A stretch of DNA of 64,000 nucleotides from DASXHD01 sp036488725 (GCA_036488725.1 DASXHD010000063.1:1-64000); one strand, 5' to 3'. Counted from the first letter of the stretch, positions 16,108 through 25,472 are shown. The notes: a model not told the origin generated them from the sequence alone. Translations and numbers: made by a program.

Positions 16108-18039
16108 ATGACCGGCGTCCGTTATCCCTCCATCGCCGACTACGCGCTCATCGGCGACTGTCACGGCTCGGCGCTCGTCTCGCGCGAGGGCGCGATCGAT
16201 TGGGCGTGCGTGCCGCGCTTCGATCACGGCGCGTTCTTTTGTCGTCTGCTCGACGCCGAAAAAGGCGGGACGTTCGCGTTGACCGCGCGCCGGCTGAAGT
16301 CGATCGCGCGGCGGTACTTGCCCGACACGAACGTACTCGAGACGACCTTCACGACCGAGACCGGCTCGGCGCGCGTCCTCGATTGCTTCGCGATGCGACC
16401 GCGCGGGCGCACGCAGCCGCACCGTCAGATGCTCCGCGTCGTCGAGGGCGTCACGGGCACGGTGACTTTCGACGTGCTCGTGGAGCCGCGCTTCGATTAC
16501 GGCACCCTCAAGCCGTGGCTCGGCGGCGGGCGCGGCATCTACTCCGCCGTCGGCGGCGACGACGCGTTCGTGCTCCAGTCGGACGTGGCGCTTCGGATCT
16601 CGCACGAGGACGCGAGCTTCGCCGGCGAGGTCGTCGTGCGGAAGCGACAGCGCAAGCGCTTCTCGCTCGTCTCGCAGCGCCCGTGGGACATGAAGCTCGC
16701 GCGGCTGACGCGCGCGGCGATCGATCGGCGCCTCGCGACGACGATTCGCTGGTGGAAAAAATGGGTCGCGCGCGGGAGCTACGACGTCAAGCATCGAGAC
16801 GACGTCGTGCGCTCCGCGCTCGTGCTGAAGCTCCTCACGTGCGCGCCGACCGGCGGGGTCATCGCCGCGCCGACGACTTCCCTCCCCGAGCAGATCGGCG
16901 CCGACCGAAACTGGGATTATCGCTTCTCGTGGATCCGCGACTCCGCGCACACGCTCGCCGCGCTCTTCGCCGTCGGACATCCCGAGGTCGCGACCGGGTT
17001 CAAGCTCTTCATCGAGCGCGCGACCGCGGGCGACGTCGACGATCTGCAGGTGCTCTACGGATGTTACGGCGAGCGTCGCCTCACCGAAGAGACGCTCGAC
17101 CACCTCGAAGGATGGCGCGGCTCGCGTCCGGTGCGCATCGGCAACGGCGCCGCGACGCAAAGGCAGCTCGACGTCTACGGCGAGCTGATGAACGCGGCAC
17201 ACCTCTGGCGGCGCGCGGGCACGAACTTCACCGAGGACGGCTGGCGCTTTTTGCGCGGCCTCGTCGACGCCGCGTGCGCGCATTGGCGCGACCCGGACCG
17301 CGGTCTCTGGGAGGTGCGCGGCGACCCGCGGCACTTCGTCGAATCGAAGGTGATGTGCTGGGTCGCGCTCGACCGCGGCATCCAAGCCGCCGAGGAGCTC
17401 GGGCTGCCGGCCGATCTGGATCGCTGGCGCAGCGAGCGAGCGGCCGTGCGCGCGGCCGTCGAGCGCGACGGCGTCGATCGCGAGCGTGGCTGCTTCGTCC
17501 AGAGCTTCGGCTCGCGCGAGGTCGACGCGAGCCTCTTGCTGCTGCCGATCCTCGGCTTCGTCGAGCCGAAAGATCCGCGCATGATCGCGACGACGAAGGC
17601 GATCGAAGAAGATCTGTGCGACGGGCTTCTCGTTCGACGCTACCGCGCGTCCAAGACGGCGGACGGCTTCAAGACCGGCGAAGGCGCGTTCTTGATGGCG
17701 TCGTTCTGGTTCGTCGACGTGCTGTCGATGCAAGGGCGCCTCGAAGAGGCCGAGCAACGCTTCGAATCGCTGCTCGCGCTCGCGAACGACGTCGGCCTCT
17801 TGTCGGAGGAATACGATCCGGTGCGTCGCGAGCTCCTCGGAAATTTTCCGCAGGCGTTCTCGCACATGGCGCTCATCAACTCCGCCGAGCAGCTCGCGCG
17901 CGCGCGCTCCGGCAAGGACCACACGAACGCGGTCGCCGAGCGCGGAAACGCACGAGCGCATTTGCCGATCGTCCGCGACACGCGCCATCACACGCGCAAA
18001 AAAACGCGCCGCCGCCGATCCAGTCAGCGGCGGCCGTGA
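16108..18039 (+). CDS. Glycoside hydrolase family 15 protein (glucoamylase/trehalase-like)
   Basis: The 643-residue protein starts 'YPSIADYALIGDCHGSALVS' then 'REGAIDWACVPRFD', the N-terminal trehalase-like domain of bacterial GH15 proteins. It continues with the (alpha/alpha)6 barrel signature 'GADRNWDYRFSWIRDSAHTL' and 'VDDLQVLYGCYGERRLTEET'. Members release glucose from alpha-glucans or hydrolyse trehalose with two acidic residues. No signal peptide, so it is likely cytoplasmic. The last 50 residues are basic and low in complexity and overlap the convergent ferritin-like gene by 16 nt. The specificity cannot be decided from sequence. Confidence 0.9.
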   Translation: MTGVRYPSIADYALIGDCHGSALVSREGAIDWACVPRFDHGAFFCRLLDAEKGGTFALTARRLKSIARRYLPDTNVLETTFTTETGSARVLDCFAMRPRGRTQPHRQMLRVVEGVTGTVTFDVLVEPRFDYGTLKPWLGGGRGIYSAVGGDDAFVLQSDVALRISHEDASFAGEVVVRKRQRKRFSLVSQRPWDMKLARLTRAAIDRRLATTIRWWKKWVARGSYDVKHRDDVVRSALVLKLLTCAPTGGVIAAPTTSLPEQIGADRNWDYRFSWIRDSAHTLAALFAVGHPEVATGFKLFIERATAGDVDDLQVLYGCYGERRLTEETLDHLEGWRGSRPVRIGNGAATQRQLDVYGELMNAAHLWRRAGTNFTEDGWRFLRGLVDAACAHWRDPDRGLWEVRGDPRHFVESKVMCWVALDRGIQAAEELGLPADLDRWRSERAAVRAAVERDGVDRERGCFVQSFGSREVDASLLLLPILGFVEPKDPRMIATTKAIEEDLCDGLLVRRYRASKTADGFKTGEGAFLMASFWFVDVLSMQGRLEEAEQRFESLLALANDVGLLSEEYDPVRRELLGNFPQAFSHMALINSAEQLARARSGKDHTNAVAERGNARAHLPIVRDTRHHTRKKTRRRRSSQRRP

Positions 18040-18620
18040 TGCGCCGCGTGCTCGGCGCGCGCGGCGCCGATCGCCGTCTTCACGTGCTTGCGCTCTTCCG
18101 GCGGAGGGATGACCGCGCGTAGGCCGAGCGACTTGAGCCAGAGCTCTCGGCACCAACCTTTGGTGTGATAGAGGTGCTCGTCTTCTTCGCTCTCGACGCG
18201 CTCGGCGGCCTCGCGCAAGACGCGGGCTTCGTCGCCCGTGAGGCGCTCCGCGCACTTGGAGAGTAGCTCCCAGTCGAGGTGGTCTTTCGTCTCGGCGAGG
18301 ACGACGCACTCGGCCGCGACGAGCTCCGCCGCGTCCATGTCCCCCGCTTGCATCGCGTTCGTCATCGCTTCGACGAGACGCGCGCCGGTGCCGCGCACGA
18401 TCAGGCGCCCGGGCGTTTCCATCTGCGGGTCGATCTTCATCGCGTCGCAGACTTCTTCGAGCGCGGTCACGTGCGTGCGCGTTTGCTCGAGATACTTCGT
18501 CCACTCCTCGCGGAGCTCATCGCTCTGAACGCAGCGGAGGGCCGCCTCGTAGATCTTCACGCCGCCCATCTCGTGCTCGAGAGATTGCAGCACGAGCTCT
18601 TCCAATTGTTCGCGTTTCAT
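18024..18620 (-). CDS. Ferritin-like four-helix protein
   Basis: A 198-residue helical protein with spaced Glu and His residues (LEHEMGGVKIYE; LEQTRTHVTALEE; AAECVVLAETKDHLDWE; SEEDEHLYH), the pattern of ferritin-like di-iron bundles with ExxH pairs. Iron or stress protection is an inference. AAGGTGAG stands 6 nt before the ATG and fixes the start; a sigma-54-like element ends 13 nt before the same ATG. Confidence 0.65.
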   Translation of the reverse strand: MKREQLEELVLQSLEHEMGGVKIYEAALRCVQSDELREEWTKYLEQTRTHVTALEEVCDAMKIDPQMETPGRLIVRGTGARLVEAMTNAMQAGDMDAAELVAAECVVLAETKDHLDWELLSKCAERLTGDEARVLREAAERVESEEDEHLYHTKGWCRELWLKSLGLRAVIPPPEERKHVKTAIGAARAEHAAHHGRR

Positions 18621-18624
18621 GGGC

Positions 18625-19803
18625 TCACCTTCGAGCAAGGTGCGTTCCGCGAATCGTGGCGCAGTGCTCGAGATAAGCGCGCGCCTGCAGCGCGAGTAGC
18701 CGGCTCACTTCGGCTCCGAGCCACGCGGGAAACGTCGCCGATTTTTTCGACTGGAGCGCGCGAAGCCATTCGCGGCGCGTCGGTTCATCCATCTGGTGGC
18801 CGTGCGCGAGACCGACGACGCGCGCGACGTAGGCGGCCACGTTCGCGGCTTCGCTGCGCGCGATGTCTTCGAGCTCGAGCTTCAAGTCTTGCGGAAGGAG
18901 CTCGCGCACGAAGACGCTCCTGCCGAGCACGTGCGTCGCGAGCATTCGTTCGCCGAGATTCGGCGCGAGCGCGCGCGCGCCGAGGACGACGCGCTCGGCC
19001 TCCGCCTGCGCTGGGTGACGCGTGGTCGGCGCGCACGAAGGTCGCGCCTCCTTGAAGTCGAGCAGCGCGAGGCCGCCTTTCTTTTTCGACGAGCCCGACA
19101 CCGCGACGAGCGCCGCGATGCGCACGAGGCCGAGCGAGCTGCAGCCCTTCACCCAGAACGCAGCGTCGAGCAAGCGCACCGTGGCGTCGTCGTCTCGACA
19201 GCCGAGCATCGTCACGAGCTCGCCCGTGTGGTCTTTTTCGACGATGCGCTCGATCGCCGCGCGCGCACCACGCGTGAGCCGCATGAACTTGCGACTGCGC
19301 GGCAGCGACGCGTGCTCGACGTCGCGTTCGTCGAGCAGGTCCGGCCACGAACGCCGATGGGCTTTCTTCATCACGAATCGAACGGGCTTGGGCCGCTCCC
19401 CGCCGCGCCGCCGCGCGACGCCGTGAGCGTAGCCGTGCGCGATCGCCCCGAGCATGTCGAGCATCACGGTCCCGTCGAGGCCCGACGCGAGCGCGACCGT
19501 CGCGAGCGAAAACCCGAGGCGGAGGACGTCGTGGGTCGGGTTTCCGATCACCGTCTGATCCAAGTCGCGAATTTGGAGCGCGACCTCTTCGTCGGCGGCG
19601 GCGACCGGCCCGATATTTCCGACGTGCAGATCCCCGCCGATCCAAATCGGCGGCCCCTTCGGCAAGCGTCGGCCGCTGAGCCAGTCGTAAAAGGCCGCCG
19701 TGTTGCCGCGCAGAAACGCGTGCACGCTCTCGGCCATTTTCGCTTCGCGCCTTTCGGCGAGCGCGCGCCACGGGCCGTGCGTCACGTCGCCGAGATTCGG
19801 CAT
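18625..19803 (-). CDS. DUF2252 family protein
   Basis: A 392-residue protein with the DUF2252 landmarks: 'AFLRGNTAAFYDWL', 'WIGGDLHVGNIGP' (the GDxHxxNxG motif) and 'QIRDLDQTVIGNPTHDVLRL'. These resemble the catalytic and metal-binding loops of aminoglycoside phosphotransferase/kinase-like folds, but no reaction is established for the family. The ATG at 19803 is preferred; an in-frame ATG at 19854 would abut the divergent gene. The distance to the divergent MBL-like gene is 49 nt. Confidence 0.85.
   Translation of the reverse strand: MPNLGDVTHGPWRALAERREAKMAESVHAFLRGNTAAFYDWLSGRRLPKGPPIWIGGDLHVGNIGPVAAADEEVALQIRDLDQTVIGNPTHDVLRLGFSLATVALASGLDGTVMLDMLGAIAHGYAHGVARRRGGERPKPVRFVMKKAHRRSWPDLLDERDVEHASLPRSRKFMRLTRGARAAIERIVEKDHTGELVTMLGCRDDDATVRLLDAAFWVKGCSSLGLVRIAALVAVSGSSKKKGGLALLDFKEARPSCAPTTRHPAQAEAERVVLGARALAPNLGERMLATHVLGRSVFVRELLPQDLKLELEDIARSEAANVAAYVARVVGLAHGHQMDEPTRREWLRALQSKKSATFPAWLGAEVSRLLALQARAYLEHCATIRGTHLARR
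18634..18649 (-). promoter_or_regulatory. Sigma-54-like promoter of the ferritin-like gene
   Basis: The minus strand reads CGGAACG-CACC-TTGCT; GG and GC are 10 nt apart and the TTGCT half is perfect. It ends 13 nt before the ATG, the same distance as at the phosphatase gene. Confidence 0.45.
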
Positions 19804-19852
19804 GCTCGGACGGGCTGCAAACCGGGTGCCCGCACCATGATATAGCCGCGCC

Positions 19853-20554
19853 ATGCCCAAAGCGTTCGACTCCTGGCAAGTCTTCCCGCATCGTCCGCTC
19901 GAAAAGCTCGAGCGCAACCTCTGGCGAATCGAAGGGGACCTGCCGAACGGAAACGGCACGCGCGTGATGACGATCGTCAAGACGAAGGGCGGCGGTCTCC
20001 TCGTTCACAACGCGATCGCGCTCGAAGACGATCTGATGAAAGAGATCGAAGCGTTCGGCGACCCGGCGTGGATCGTCGTGCCGAACGGTTTCCATCGTCT
20101 CGACTCGAAGGTCTACAAGCAGCGTTATCCGAAGGCGAAGATCCTCGCGCCCGGCGGCGCGAAGAAAAAAGTGGAGCAAGTCGTTCCGGTCGAAGGCAGC
20201 TACGACGAGCGCATCGACGACGACGTGAAGCTCGCTCACCTCGACGGGCTCAAAGAGAGCGAAGGCGTCGTCGAGGTGAAGCACGACGGCAAGACGACGC
20301 TCGTCTTCAACGACTGCGTCAACAACCTGCCGAAGCTCTCGGGGCTCTTCGGGTTCCTTCTCGCGCCGACCGGCACGCCGGCCGTCCCGCGCATCACGCG
20401 CTGGTTCATGATGAAGAATCGCGCGGCTTTTCGCGGCCATCTCGAGAAGCTCGCCGACACGGCCGGCCTCGCGCGCGTCATCGTTTCGCACGGAAAACCG
20501 ATGACCGACGCGCCCGGCGACGTGCTGAAAACGGTCGCCGCGCGACTTGGGTGA
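19853..20554 (+). CDS. DUF4336-like protein, metallo-beta-lactamase-fold relative
   Basis: The 233-residue protein has an 'LERNLWRIEGDLP...TIVKTKGGGLLVHNAIAL' start and 'WIVVPNGFHRLDSKVYKQRYP', which resembles DUF4336 proteins, an MBL-fold group lacking the HxHxDH zinc site. No signal peptide. Function unknown. The ATG is preceded by TATAGC 6 nt upstream and no Shine-Dalgarno. Confidence 0.65.
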   Translation: MPKAFDSWQVFPHRPLEKLERNLWRIEGDLPNGNGTRVMTIVKTKGGGLLVHNAIALEDDLMKEIEAFGDPAWIVVPNGFHRLDSKVYKQRYPKAKILAPGGAKKKVEQVVPVEGSYDERIDDDVKLAHLDGLKESEGVVEVKHDGKTTLVFNDCVNNLPKLSGLFGFLLAPTGTPAVPRITRWFMMKNRAAFRGHLEKLADTAGLARVIVSHGKPMTDAPGDVLKTVAARLG

Positions 20555-20598
20555 CGCGCGTGACAAAATGCCGCTGCACTCGTCCCCTTTTCGCGCGC

Positions 20599-20604
20599 TA
20601 GCTT
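20599..20604 (+). promoter_or_regulatory. -10-like TAGCTT 7 nt before the hybrid kinase start
   Basis: TAGCTT-TGCGAGC-ATG; no Shine-Dalgarno, fitting the leaderless pattern seen at other first genes. Confidence 0.35.
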
Positions 20605-20611
20605 TGCGAGC

Positions 20612-22984
20612 ATGAGCCACGCGAGCGACGTCCGCGTTCCAATTCTGATCGTCGACGACATCGCGGCCAACCTACTGGCGCTCGAAGCAGTGCTCGCGCC
20701 CGGAGCGCAGTACGAGATCGTGCAAGCGTCTTCCGGCGAAGACGCGCTGCGCGCGGTCGAGGAGCGCGACTTCGCCGTCGTCTTGCTCGACGTGCAGATG
20801 CCCGTGATGGACGGACTCGAGACCGCGACGCGCATGCGAAAGCTGACGCGTTGGGAGCACCCGGTGCCGATCGTGTTCGTCACCGGCATCGACGGCTCGC
20901 CCGCGCGCGTGCTTCGCGCGTACACGGAAGGCGCCGTCGACTTCATCGCGAAGCCGCTCCAGCCCGAGATGATCCGCGCGAAGGTCGCGGTCTTCGCCGA
21001 GCTCTATCGCGCGCGGCGGCGGCTCGTGTCCGAGAACGCGACCGCGACGGGCTCGCTTCGTCACACGCGCGCGTGGCTCGCGACGACGCTGCGAAGCATC
21101 GGCGACGGCGTCATCGCGACCGACGTCGAGGGTCACGTTCGGTTCATGAACGAAGCGGCCGAGCGCATCACCGGCTGGGCCGAGAACGAAGCGCGCGATC
21201 GTCCGCTCTCTGACGTCTTTCCGATTTTCTCCGACGCGACGCGCCGTCCGTACGAGAGCCCGGCGACGAGCGTGATCTCGACCGGCATGCTCGCGTCGCT
21301 CGCCGAGGACACCGTGCTACGCGCGCGGAGCGGACGGAGCATCCCGATCGCCGACAGCGCGGCGCCGATTCGCGACGATCGCAACGTGCTCATCGGCGTC
21401 GTCATCGTGTTTCGCGACGCGACGGCCGAGCGACGCGATCGCGCTCGGCGCGATTTCCTGGCGCGCGCCGGCGCGGCGCTCGCGTCGCCCATCGACTATC
21501 GCGCGACGCTCGGCGCCGTCTCGCAGCTCGCCGTGCCGCAGCTCGCCGACCGATGCACGATCGACTTGTTCGACCCGGGCCACGCGCCGGAGCTCTCGAC
21601 GATCCTGACCTCGAGCACGATGACCGTGCCGCTCCGCGCGCATGATCACACGCTCGGCGCGATCACGTTCGCCTACGACGACGCGACCCGGTCGTACGAG
21701 CGCGCCGATCACGAGTTCGCCGAGGAGTTCGCGCGACGCGCGGCGATGGCGGTCGAAAACGCGCTCATGCTCGAGCAAGCGAACACCGCGCGCGGCCTCG
21801 CCGAACGCCAGCAAGAAAAAGCCGACATCGCGAACCGCGCGAAGGACGAGTTCCTCGCGACCGTGTCGCACGAGCTGCGGACGCCACTCTCGGCGATGCT
21901 CGGCTGGGCGGTGACGCTCCGCGCGCGCAGCGTGCCGGAGGACATCGACCGCGGGCTCGCGATCATCGAGCGCAACGCGCGCCGCCAAGCGCGGCTCATC
22001 GACGATCTCCTCGACGTCTCGCGCATCATCTCCGGCAAGATGACGTTGAGCCTCACGCCCACGCGCATCGACGAGGTCATCAAGCGCGCGATGGAGTCCG
22101 TCGGGCCTGCGGCCGAGGCGAAGCAAATCGACATTCACGCCGACGCCGAGACGCAAGTCATGGTGCTCGGCGATCCGGATCGGTTGCAACAAGTCGTGTG
22201 GAACCTCCTCGTCAACGCGATCAAGTTCACGCCGGAGCGTGGACGCGTCGCCGTGCAGTGCTATCGGCACGGGCGGCACGCCGTCGTCCGCGTCGTCGAC
22301 AACGGCGAAGGCATCGCGTCGCACCTCTTGCCGCACGTGTTCGAGCCGTTTCGCCAAGGCGACCCGTCGATCACGCGGAGGCACACCGGACTCGGCCTCG
22401 GGCTCGCGATCGTTCAACAGCTCGTCTCCGCGCACGACGGTCGCATCGAAGCGTCGAGCGAGGGCATCGGGCGCGGCGCGACGTTCGTCCTGCGGCTGCC
22501 GGCGCTCGCGGACGCGACGGTCGACGACACGCCGCCCGTCGAACGACTCGACTCGCTCGGAAGGCTCGATGGGCTCTCGGTGCTCGTCGTCGAGGACGAG
22601 GACGACACGCGCGCGCTGATCGAATACGTGCTGAACGCGCGCGGCGCGCGCGTGACTGCGGCGCACTCGGTCGCCGCCGCGCTGAGCGCGCTACCGAACG
22701 CGGCGCCCGACATCATCGTGAGCGACATCGGGCTGCCCGGCGTCGACGGCTACTCGTTCATTCGCCGCGTACGCGAAGCGGGAACGGTCACGCCGGCGCT
22801 CGCGCTCACCGCGTACGCTCGGCGCGAGGACGTCGAGCGCGCGAAGGCCGCGGGCTACCAAATGCACATCGCGAAGCCGATCGAGCCGACGCGTCTCGTC
22901 GCCGCCGTCGGCTGGCTCGCGCACGGCGCCGACGTCAAGGAGACGACAAGCGAGCCACTAACCCATCCAGATCGACTGGCTTGA
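20612..22984 (+). CDS. Soluble hybrid histidine kinase (REC-PAS-GAF-HisKA-HATPase-REC)
   Basis: A 790-residue kinase. The N-terminal receiver has Asp60 in LLDVQMPVMDG and Lys in AKPL; a PAS domain (GDGVIATDVEGHVRFMNEA) and a GAF-like region follow; the kinase core has SHELRTPLSAM, LLVNAIKFT, DNGEGI and GLGLGLAI; the C-terminal receiver has VVEDEDD, Asp in VSDIGLPGVDG and Lys in AKPIE. With a receiver at each end it both accepts and passes on phosphate. The last 50 nt overlap a convergent single-receiver gene, an obvious candidate partner. Confidence 0.9.
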   Translation: MSHASDVRVPILIVDDIAANLLALEAVLAPGAQYEIVQASSGEDALRAVEERDFAVVLLDVQMPVMDGLETATRMRKLTRWEHPVPIVFVTGIDGSPARVLRAYTEGAVDFIAKPLQPEMIRAKVAVFAELYRARRRLVSENATATGSLRHTRAWLATTLRSIGDGVIATDVEGHVRFMNEAAERITGWAENEARDRPLSDVFPIFSDATRRPYESPATSVISTGMLASLAEDTVLRARSGRSIPIADSAAPIRDDRNVLIGVVIVFRDATAERRDRARRDFLARAGAALASPIDYRATLGAVSQLAVPQLADRCTIDLFDPGHAPELSTILTSSTMTVPLRAHDHTLGAITFAYDDATRSYERADHEFAEEFARRAAMAVENALMLEQANTARGLAERQQEKADIANRAKDEFLATVSHELRTPLSAMLGWAVTLRARSVPEDIDRGLAIIERNARRQARLIDDLLDVSRIISGKMTLSLTPTRIDEVIKRAMESVGPAAEAKQIDIHADAETQVMVLGDPDRLQQVVWNLLVNAIKFTPERGRVAVQCYRHGRHAVVRVVDNGEGIASHLLPHVFEPFRQGDPSITRRHTGLGLGLAIVQQLVSAHDGRIEASSEGIGRGATFVLRLPALADATVDDTPPVERLDSLGRLDGLSVLVVEDEDDTRALIEYVLNARGARVTAAHSVAAALSALPNAAPDIIVSDIGLPGVDGYSFIRRVREAGTVTPALALTAYARREDVERAKAAGYQMHIAKPIEPTRLVAAVGWLAHGADVKETTSEPLTHPDRLA

Positions 22985-23306
22985 CGAGATAGGTGTCGAA
23001 GCCGGCTTCGCGCGCGAGCGCGCGATCGCGCTCCTGACCGTAGCCGCTCACCGCGATCAGCCGAATCGCGCGCCCGTAGCGCGTGCGGAGGCGGCGCGCG
23101 ACCTCGTACCCGTCGACGACCGGCAGTCCGATGTCGAGGAGCGCGATCGTCGGCGTGAAGGCGGCGCTCACGTCGAGCGCTGCGCCGCCGTCGTGCGCAA
23201 CTGCCACGTCGTAGCCGAGCATCGCCAGGTATTCCTTCGTCAGCTCGGCGCCGTCGACGTTGTCGTCGACGACCAGCACGCGCTCGCGTTTGTTGGTTTC
23301 GGTCAT
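22935..23306 (-). CDS. Single-domain response regulator
   Basis: A 123-residue receiver with VVDDN, phosphoacceptor Asp in LLDIGLPVVDG, Ser in AVSGYG and Lys in VKPVD. No output domain. It overlaps the 3' end of the convergent hybrid kinase by 50 nt, so both reading frames are constrained there. A sigma-54-like promoter precedes it. Confidence 0.88.
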   Translation of the reverse strand: MTETNKRERVLVVDDNVDGAELTKEYLAMLGYDVAVAHDGGAALDVSAAFTPTIALLDIGLPVVDGYEVARRLRTRYGRAIRLIAVSGYGQERDRALAREAGFDTYLVKPVDLDGLVARLSSP

Positions 23307-23320
23307 GGCGGCAAGTGGAG

Positions 23321-23397
23321 GTAGCAGCGGCTGTGCCAGCGTCGCCGGTGGCGCATTTCACGACGTTGCCGCCGCCTGGCACACGCGTCGCCGCTAC
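23321..23397. repeat. Imperfect inverted repeat with a sigma-54-like site in each arm
   Basis: GTAGCAGCGGCTGTGCCAG on the left pairs in part with CTGGCACACGCGTCGCCGCTAC on the right (CTGGCAC/GTGCCAG and GTAGC/GCTAC perfect). The right arm also reads TGGCACA-CGCG-TCGCC on the plus strand, pointing into the antisense of the cysteine-rich lipoprotein gene. Confidence 0.4.
23323..23338 (-). promoter_or_regulatory. Sigma-54-like promoter of the receiver gene
   Basis: The minus strand reads TGGCACA-GCCG-CTGCT, the closest match to the sigma-54 consensus in the window, ending 16 nt before the ATG. It forms one arm of the inverted repeat at 23321-23397. Confidence 0.55.
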
Positions 23398-23443
23398 GGA
23401 CCGCGGGGCGGCGCGTGACAACGTAGCGCGTTGGTCGCCCGCT

Positions 23444-24328
23444 TCACTGGCCGCAAATGCCGTTGTTGCACTTGGGCGCGCTCTGCGGGCACTGGTTGTC
23501 GTGCGCGCACTCGACGCACCTCGCGGTGCCGCCTTGGTTGTCGCAGAAGGGTGTGCCGGCGTCGGCGGCGCAGTCGGTGTCGACGACGCAGACGACGCAG
23601 CGGCCTTCGTTCGTGTTGCAGATTGGATCGGCTGCGCCGCAGTCGCCGTTACCGAGGCACGCGACGCACTCGCTCGTCGTCGTGTCGCAGAGCGGCGTCG
23701 TCCCGCTGCAGTCGGAGTTGCCGGTGCAGCCCTTGCGACACGTGAAATCGTGCGGATCGCAGATCGGCTCGGCCGTGCCGCAGTCCGAGTTCGAGAGACA
23801 CTGCACGCATTGGTGATCGCCGAGGAAGCAGCGCGGCGCCGTCGCGCCGCAGTCGCTGCTCGCGAGACACTCGACGCACCGGTCCGAGGTCGTGTCGCAG
23901 AGCGGGCGGCCTTGGACGCCGGCGCAGTCCGCGGTCACGTTGCAGTCGACGCACGCGCCGGTCGCCGTGTTGCACAGCGGAAAGTTCGCCGGGCCTTGCG
24001 TGCAGCTCCCGTTCGACGTGCACGCGGCGTGGCACTGGTGGTCCGCCCAGCACGCGGGTGACGCCGCGCCGCAATCGGAGTTGGTCGCGCATGCTTCGCA
24101 CCCGCCTTCGATGCATCGCGGAGCACTCGCCGGACAATCGGAGTCGCCTTGGCACGCGACGCAGCCGAGCGTGCCGCTGCAAATCGGCTGCTGCCCGCCG
24201 CACGAATTCGCGCCGTTCACGCCGCAGAGCGCGCTGCCGCCGCCCGGCCCGCCGTTACTGCCGCCGCACGCGAGCACGAGACCCACCGCCGCACAAGCAC
24301 CCAAAAAAAGCGAAAAGACACGTTTCAT
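23444..24328 (-). CDS. Cysteine-rich repeat lipoprotein
   Basis: A 294-residue lipoprotein (lipobox GLVLAC) built of about ten imperfect repeats of the form CVxCxxxxDCxxxxPxC, each 22-28 residues, with about 45 cysteines in all. Such arrays form disulphide-linked rods on the outer surface in myxobacteria. The MKR start gives a normal signal peptide. A sigma-54-like promoter ends 14 nt upstream. The partner is unknown; the repeats resemble Dickkopf-type cysteine modules in spacing only. Confidence 0.8.
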   Translation of the reverse strand: MKRVFSLFLGACAAVGLVLACGGSNGGPGGGSALCGVNGANSCGGQQPICSGTLGCVACQGDSDCPASAPRCIEGGCEACATNSDCGAASPACWADHQCHAACTSNGSCTQGPANFPLCNTATGACVDCNVTADCAGVQGRPLCDTTSDRCVECLASSDCGATAPRCFLGDHQCVQCLSNSDCGTAEPICDPHDFTCRKGCTGNSDCSGTTPLCDTTTSECVACLGNGDCGAADPICNTNEGRCVVCVVDTDCAADAGTPFCDNQGGTARCVECAHDNQCPQSAPKCNNGICGQ

Positions 24329-24342
24329 GATCGGCCCGATGA

Positions 24343-24358
24343 AGCACCGAGCGTGCCG
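24343..24358 (-). promoter_or_regulatory. Sigma-54-like promoter of the cysteine-rich lipoprotein
   Basis: The minus strand reads CGGCACG-CTCG-GTGCT, ending 14 nt before the ATG. The 22-nt context is almost the same as that before the hemerythrin gene at 57451-57466 (20 of 22 positions). Confidence 0.5.
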
Positions 24359-24436
24359 CGCGCGCGCGCCGCGATTCGCGCGTCCACGTGGCAAGCGGAG
24401 CGACCCATTCGCTTGTGTGCGTGGTCAGCGCAGCGA

Positions 24437-25459
24437 TCAGTTTTTCATGCGCGGCGCGGGCGGCGGACCGGCGACGGGCGGGAAGAAGAGTCGCACGCTC
24501 GTGCCGACGTCGACTTCGGAGTCGATGAGAATTTCGCCGCCCGCGCGCCGCACGTTCATCGCCGCGAAGGTGAGGCCCATGCCGAGCGCTCCCGGCCGGC
24601 GCGTCGTGAAGAACGGGTTCAGCGCTTGGCGCCGCACTTCGGGCGTCATGCCGACGCCGTTGTCGTTCACCTCGACGATGATCATCTCCGCCTCGTTGGT
24701 GAGACGAAGCGAAATGCGCGGTCTGCGCGTCGCGAGCTTTTCGACGGCGAGCACCGCGTTGTTGAGGAGCGACGCGACGACTTCGACGGCGCGAACGCGC
24801 GAGATGCCGACGACGCACGGCTCGCTCGGAATGTCCGCCTCGAAGTCGGCGGAAATCTCGACCTCGCGATGCACGTACGTCGTGAGCTCGACGAGCGTTC
24901 GGCTGAGCTCGCATACGCCGAGCTCGCCCGTCGCGGTGAGCGCCATCATCTGATTGACGACGTTCGCCATGTTCTTCAGCGCCTCGTTGAGGTCGCTGAT
25001 CGTTCCGTGCAGCTCGGAGGTCGTCTCGGTCGGGCCGACGAGCGTCTCGATCGTCGTGCAATTGATCATCGCGGCGGCGAGCGAGTTGCGCATCTCGTGG
25101 CCGATCGCGGCGCTCATGAACGCGAGGCCGTCGAGCTCGGGCGAGTGGACGTCGCGGTTCGATGCGCGCCACGTCGCGCGGGCGCGCGCGCGACCGATCG
25201 CGAGAGCCACCTCGGTCGGCGACGCGCTCCACGTGGCGACCTCGTCCGCGCCGAGCCGAAGGAGCGACGCATGCGCGCTCGCGTCGCCGAGCGCGACGAC
25301 GCCGCCGCGCTCGCGCGCTTCGACGATCGCCTCTTCGACGGTCGCTTGCGCGGCTTCGATGACCGTGACGCCCGAGCCCGCGACATCGCGCACGTGCGCG
25401 CTCCCGCCGGGCGCACCTTCGACGATCCAAAGGAGCGTGACCAACCCTCCGCGCGACAT
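24437..25459 (-). CDS. Soluble histidine kinase with degenerate N-terminal receiver-like region
   Basis: A 340-residue kinase without membrane helices. Residues 8-95 have receiver-like alternation (WIVEG...ALGDA...LGADEVATW) but lack the phosphoacceptor motif. The kinase core has GHEMRNSLAAA (His), LLNNAVLAVEK, NDNGVGM and LGMGLTFA. It resembles small NtrB-like kinases. The input and partner are unknown. TAGTCT lies 7 nt before the ATG. Confidence 0.8.
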   Translation of the reverse strand: MSRGGLVTLLWIVEGAPGGSAHVRDVAGSGVTVIEAAQATVEEAIVEARERGGVVALGDASAHASLLRLGADEVATWSASPTEVALAIGRARARATWRASNRDVHSPELDGLAFMSAAIGHEMRNSLAAAMINCTTIETLVGPTETTSELHGTISDLNEALKNMANVVNQMMALTATGELGVCELSRTLVELTTYVHREVEISADFEADIPSEPCVVGISRVRAVEVVASLLNNAVLAVEKLATRRPRISLRLTNEAEMIIVEVNDNGVGMTPEVRRQALNPFFTTRRPGALGMGLTFAAMNVRRAGGEILIDSEVDVGTSVRLFFPPVAGPPPAPRMKN

Positions 25460-25466
25460 ACGCCGT

Positions 25467-25472
25467 AGACTA
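25467..25472 (-). promoter_or_regulatory. -10-like TAGTCT 7 nt before the kinase start
   Basis: The minus strand reads TAGTCT-ACGGCGT-ATG with no Shine-Dalgarno; part of the leaderless-like set. Confidence 0.35.
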
